A DNA stretch of 64,000 nucleotides from the NCBI GenBank assembly GCA_951230915.1, contig OX579639.1, positions 9,858,001-9,922,000 on the forward strand, written 5' to 3'. Position 1 is the first letter of the stretch. Each line of letters starts with the position of its first letter. The DNA comes from Antitrichia curtipendula (lineage: Eukaryota > Streptophyta > Bryopsida > Hypnales > Leucodontaceae). This document shows, in pieces, positions 59,900 to 64,000 of this stretch. A program made the translations under genes and the position numbers. The notes under the pieces are model-generated. The model was not told the DNA's origin. It made no database searches and saw only the letters and a list, made by a program, of their open reading frames with translations.

Positions 59900-60707
59900 A
59901 AGTGAGTGGATAGCCAATCCGATTACTATGTCCAATTTCATAAAGTATAGTAAAGTCTGGTTCATTTACAAACTGCCTATTTGAGCTTTTCAAAGATTTG
60001 TACATAATATATAAATAAATTGGACATTTTTGTCTTACATAATTAATGCTCAATTCTTACCCACTTTCAATCAATTGTACCAAATTTTAGTTTCAAAAAA
60101 GCAAATATTCATTTTTGATGAATTTTTAAGGTGAATTTTCATGATTTTACATATTATTTGATTGAAAACATTTGATGATGAATTTTTTTTCAATCACATA
60201 GATATGTTGGAAACATCCGTACACACATCTTTCATATTAAAAAACACCCCCTTGAATAATAAGCAATGGTCAATGAAGAGTTCAATGAAAAATGTCGTAT
60301 GACTAAAATTTGAAGAAATGGATACTTCAATATTTGAACCAGATTTTGGCGAAAGTAATTGTATCATCATGCTCAAATGTTATGAAATTAGTTACTGTGT
60401 GAAGGACAAACAAAAAAAATCAAATTACAACAAAGAGATACCTATTCTCTCCAATTAGGACATTGTCACGCTAATATTGAAATCTCTACAGAAGGAATTG
60501 TAAAACGTTTTTGCAAATACTCATCAAAGGAAAGATGTGCATATTTACATTTCCTACATATCTAAGCAATCAAATAAAAAAATTAATCACCAATGTTTAT
60601 TAATAAATTATCTTATATTATCATGAAAATTAAATATAAAATTTCACCAAAATTATAGTTTGGATTTTTTGAAAGTGAAGTTTGATAAGCTTGATTGGGA
60701 TTGCGTA

Positions 60708-60983
60708 TAGGGCAATGCCCGAGGAGGAGGGGATTGCGTGAAAAAATGGACCGACGAGGAGGGCGGAGCCCGACGAGGAGGTGCATTTTTTCACGCAATC
60801 CCCGCCGACGAGGAGCCATTGCCCGACGTAAATCACGAACAGATGGATGAAAATTGGGCATGAGAAATCGAAGCCGGATGAGAAATCCGTAATGCCCGAT
60901 TACGCAGGAAAACCCGCGTAATCGGGCATTACGCTGCAGAACCACCCCGCAAAATGAACGGGAGGAATCCTGGGAGTGGTTTA
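60708..60983. mobile_element. GC-rich 276-bp insertion, in B' only
   Basis: CGTA flanks both sides (60704-60707 and 60984-60987), and B has one CGTA in the matching sequence near 26890. The insert is far more GC-rich than its surroundings. It holds CCGACGAGGAG-type repeats, a 20-bp perfect dyad (GGGGATTGCGTGAAAAAATG and its inverse) and a second dyad around AATGCCCGATTACGC. Its outer ends are not obvious inverted repeats. Class unknown. Confidence 0.75.
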
Positions 60984-62067
60984 CGTAAGGATGCAATGAT
61001 AATTATGTTGACTAAAATAAAACAATTTAAATCCACATTGTACAAAAGAAATTGAATGGTTCAAATAGGCAATTTGTAAATGAATTGAATTTGACTATAC
61101 ATCTATCAAAGAATATACATATGAAAGCCGTTGATACATTATTGTAGACCACAATTGTTGTAAGTAAGTCATCATCACTACATTGATACTATGCTCTTTC
61201 ACTTTTCAATAGTTTAATTTTTTAATAAAGTAAATTAACCACCTAAAGAATTAAAAGATGGCAAAATTGCAAGGGACACAACAAGATATGGAAATTACAA
61301 TGATAACAAAGAAATTGCAATATCAAAAATATTATTAGGCTTCAAAAACATATTAAGAGTACAACTCACAACCATTTCAAAAGTCAATCAAATAATCCAA
61401 AATATTAAAGAAGACATATACATTTTAATAGACAAACAACTCATTATTTCTTCAAAAATACAAAATCAAGACATCCAACACTAGAGAACAAACTACCTAG
61501 ACAAACTTATATTGGAAGAAATCACTAGTATGTTAAAATAAAATAAAAAAAGTCCAACTACACAACATAAAAATCCATAATTAATATAGAAGGCAATGAA
61601 AAAGCAAGCAAACTAGCAATAACATGCGCAGAAAATTCTCCAAGGAAAACAACAAGAAACTATCAAAACACACATACAAGCCCCTACTTGCTACCCAAGG
61701 AAAAATCAATGAACTCAAGCAAATCCATCAAACTTAAGCAAAGTTTGGAAATACCCTGTACCAAATCTAAAAGTATTCCTAGATGAAGAACTTATTCAAC
61801 AAAAAAGTTATAGCTACAGCATACAAATGCATAGATGCAAAAAATCCAATCTGAGAATGGGAGACGCAATTTGCTAAGCACATGGAGATGTTAGAAGCCT
61901 CGGAATGCCGATCCAGCTTCAGCTCTTGGAGATGGGAAGCTAGCTAGGCCTCCCAAAATTTGATTGGAGAGCCGTATCGAGTGAAAAACAATATCTGCGA
62001 TGATCTGAATTCACAGACAACAAAGTTTCGGGTCTTCACCCCATGAAACAATCTCCGCAAAGCTGGA
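60984..62067. other. AT-rich non-genic stretch of B'
   Basis: Collinear with about 25200-26890 of B. No gene or new insertion seen. Confidence 0.5.
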
Positions 62068-63040
62068 TCACATGGCAGTGTTTAAATCATCTAATTCCTG
62101 GGTTGGCGAGGGTTTGAACTCATTGCAGTCATAACAGACCTGCAAGAAGTTGGCCATGTCCTCAGTCACTTTGATATTGATGGGCTCATTAAAATGCACG
62201 GAAGAACGCCATTGCTCGGACAGCCGCGGATGTACTGTTGCGGATTCTTGAACGCCAGCCATTGCAAATGGAATTCTCTGACCGACTTCGTGGTTCCCTT
62301 CCTTAATTGGCACTTCAAAAATTGTGATGAGAAGGGGGTCAAGCATAGCCACCTCAAATCTAATGTGTGTAGCAAGCAAGAAGCTGAACACAATGGACCA
62401 GAAATCGTCATGGCGAGCTTGGAGAATCAGAGGCCAGATCGATGCAAACCTCACGAAGCTTCTTTTTCTGAAGCTCCCGAGCACTGTAATCAAAGAAGCA
62501 AACCTTCGGTGGTTCTATATATGGCGGCGTAGCCTTTGCCCGAGAGCACATGACTCATGGCATCCTCGAAGCTCAACCTTCGAATGAGATGCACCTTCGG
62601 CCACAACAAGTCGTCGTCTCTTCCAAACTGGGCTTCAGACTGTCACGTAGAGCTCTGCAACACCACCATGTGCTTCGCTCGGTGTTTGCTTGTCAAGCAT
62701 GTGCACGGGGTCTGAAGATCGGTGAACGAGACCTCGACGTTGCAGTCGCCAACTTCCTCGATGGTCATGCCCGGGGGAGGCGAGCTCAAGCTTACGGACT
62801 GTAGCCCTTGGTCGGTCATGGCGTCTTTGTCCGCATCTAGCTCATCGTGTATCAAGACGAGTTTGCGCGTCTTGTACCAGGAATCAAAGCCATTCCACGA
62901 GGACGACACGGTAACGAAAGGCAGCCGGAAAAAACTTGGTGGTTCGAAAGAATTGCCAGATTGAATAGGCCAATTGAAACCACAGAAGAAAACTCTGCAC
63001 GGACTTGAACTTCGCAATTGCATCGGGTTGGAGGAAGCTC
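62068..63040 (-). pseudogene. Coding-like relic of unknown family, B' copy
   Basis: Counterpart of 24181-25161. One frame runs from about 63023 to 62643 (SGNSFEPPSFFRLPFVTVSS, then SLSSPPPGMTIEEVGDCNVE), and a second runs from 62493 to 62068 (RHDDFWSIVFSFLLATHIRF). Relative to B it has 7 extra bases near 62960 and one base more near 62806. Neither copy is intact by itself. No domain recognised. Confidence 0.4.
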
Positions 63041-63422
63041 ATGACGACAACCGAGCCGGTGTATGATGATTCTTCGCTTCAGGTGAGGCTCACGTACCTG
63101 GGTTCAAGTTCGATCTCTTCCTTACCCTAGCCTGCACACATGGCAAATAAAACCAGAGACCTAAAATCAGTTTTCCATGGCCCAATTAATACAACTGATC
63201 TATACAGCAATGTACTAATGTGGTGACAGATTTTCACGGTTGCTGAAGGAATTCTCTTGGTTGGGGGACCTTGAGATTACGCTGTGAAGAACCCTGGGGG
63301 AGCATAGGTCAGCCTTTCCTTGAGTAAGCAAGCCCTGGGGCAGCATGGGCGAGCTAGTGGACATGATTATTAACTTATGAAGTAGTTGTGGCTACTCTTA
63401 GAGTTGCAGCAGTGCTCGGATT

Positions 63423-63611
63423 TCATGCGAAAGGAGGCAGCGAGAGCATTGCCTTCGGGATGTCACTTGTTGAAGCAATTGTACCATTCTTACAACAAAA
63501 TACATGAAGCTCCTTGTTTCTCAATTCGAGGTGTTGCAATTCTGTCCTGAGGTCTCCCATGGAAGACCTAACTTGTAATTTCGTGACAGTTACATGTTCG
63601 GTTCCTTGCAC
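63423..63611 (-). other. Conserved 62-codon patch, B' copy
   Basis: Translates identically to 23611-23799. Its immediate surroundings are also nearly identical between arms, so conservation here does not prove coding. Confidence 0.3.
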
Positions 63612-64000
63612 AATTTCAATTTGTCATTTGCATGAGACAGTCACTGTTGGTATTTTCATGCTCTCTGTGCGAGGACAACATCCGGCGGTTCCTTGACATC
63701 AACTCATTTTACATTCCAATAAGAAGAACTTATTACTTCTAATGTACAGTTCTAACAGGCTATTACCGGTTGAGATATGAATATGCTTGATTAGGTGGCT
63801 AATGAGTAATGAGCTCTTGGAAATGGGAACCCTGAAAGTATTAGTACAATCAACCATCTCTAAATTATAGAACTTACTGTAATGGAATACGTTGTACATG
63901 CCACACTATCATTTACTAACACGCACTTGTCATGCATTCAAATGATCTCAATGTGTATGAGATTGTCAGGCAAGTAAACTTGTAGAAGAAACTTCTCTTA

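Larger units (their letters stand above)
55745..64000 (-). repeat. Large inverted repeat B, right arm (B')
   Basis: This is the reverse complement of 23222-32832 and runs off the right edge. Arm-specific differences are a TTAA element (57876-58790) and a GC-rich insertion (60708-60983) found only here. It lacks the TTAA element at 29836-31262 and the TA-flanked element at 28430-28878. The inner breakpoint is within a truncated hAT-type element at 55745-55841. Confidence 0.88.

Noticed and set aside
60613..60996. 127-codon minus-strand open frame
   Set aside because: It exists only because of the GC-rich insertion and has no counterpart in B.
1..64000. Arms as uncollapsed haplotypes or an assembly fold-back
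   Set aside because: Inverted orientation, different insertions, a multi-kilobase deletion and many substitutions point to an old duplication, though long reads should confirm it.

Overview
The window looks like nuclear DNA from a plant (streptophyte), probably a non-seed land plant or close relative; I cannot name the species. The evidence is a plant-type cytosolic ribosomal protein L36e gene, a multi-exon plant-type alkaline/neutral invertase (GH100) with GT-AG introns, telo-box-like ACCCTAAA near the ribosomal gene, and very AT-rich intergenic DNA filled with small DNA transposons. A 200-base run of N (40047-40246) shows it is a draft assembly.

Layout. Two large inverted repeats interlock. 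Arm A (1-15797) returns inverted as A' (about 32950-46207, probably continuing further). The segment between them (15.8-32.9 kb) returns partly inverted at the right edge: 23222-32832 (B) pairs with 55745-64000 (B'). The order is therefore A - S1 - B - A' - S2 - B'. Both pairs run past the window edges. The arms differ by point changes and by many insertions, so each insertion in one arm has a matching empty site in the other.

Genes. Arm A carries a small putative tail-anchored protein gene (2103-2372), an invertase gene (minus strand, 6674 to about 12.05 kb) and RPL36 (minus strand, 13487-13819). Arm A' keeps intact copies of the small protein (43237-43506) and of RPL36 (35884-36216), but has only the last invertase exon left, as a pseudogene (38462-38842). 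S1 carries an intronless E2 ubiquitin-conjugating/F-box fusion gene (20811-22765) broken by one in-frame stop and one frameshift. B and B' share two conserved but unrecognised coding-like patches near 23.6 and 24.2-25.2 kb (63.5 and 62.1-63.0 kb in B').

Mobile DNA. Most of the rest is non-autonomous DNA transposons: a large family bounded by TTAA with CCCCTAAA ends (piggyBac-like signature), hAT-type elements with 8-bp target duplications, two long elements with 9-10-bp duplications and internal minisatellites (Mutator-like signature), several TA-flanked elements, one TTA-flanked Tourist-like element, an element with an apparent 4-bp duplication, and several foldbacks. No transposase gene is visible. 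The TTAA family is the most striking content: two members have clean filled/empty site pairs at exactly TTAA, and a third has a near-match.
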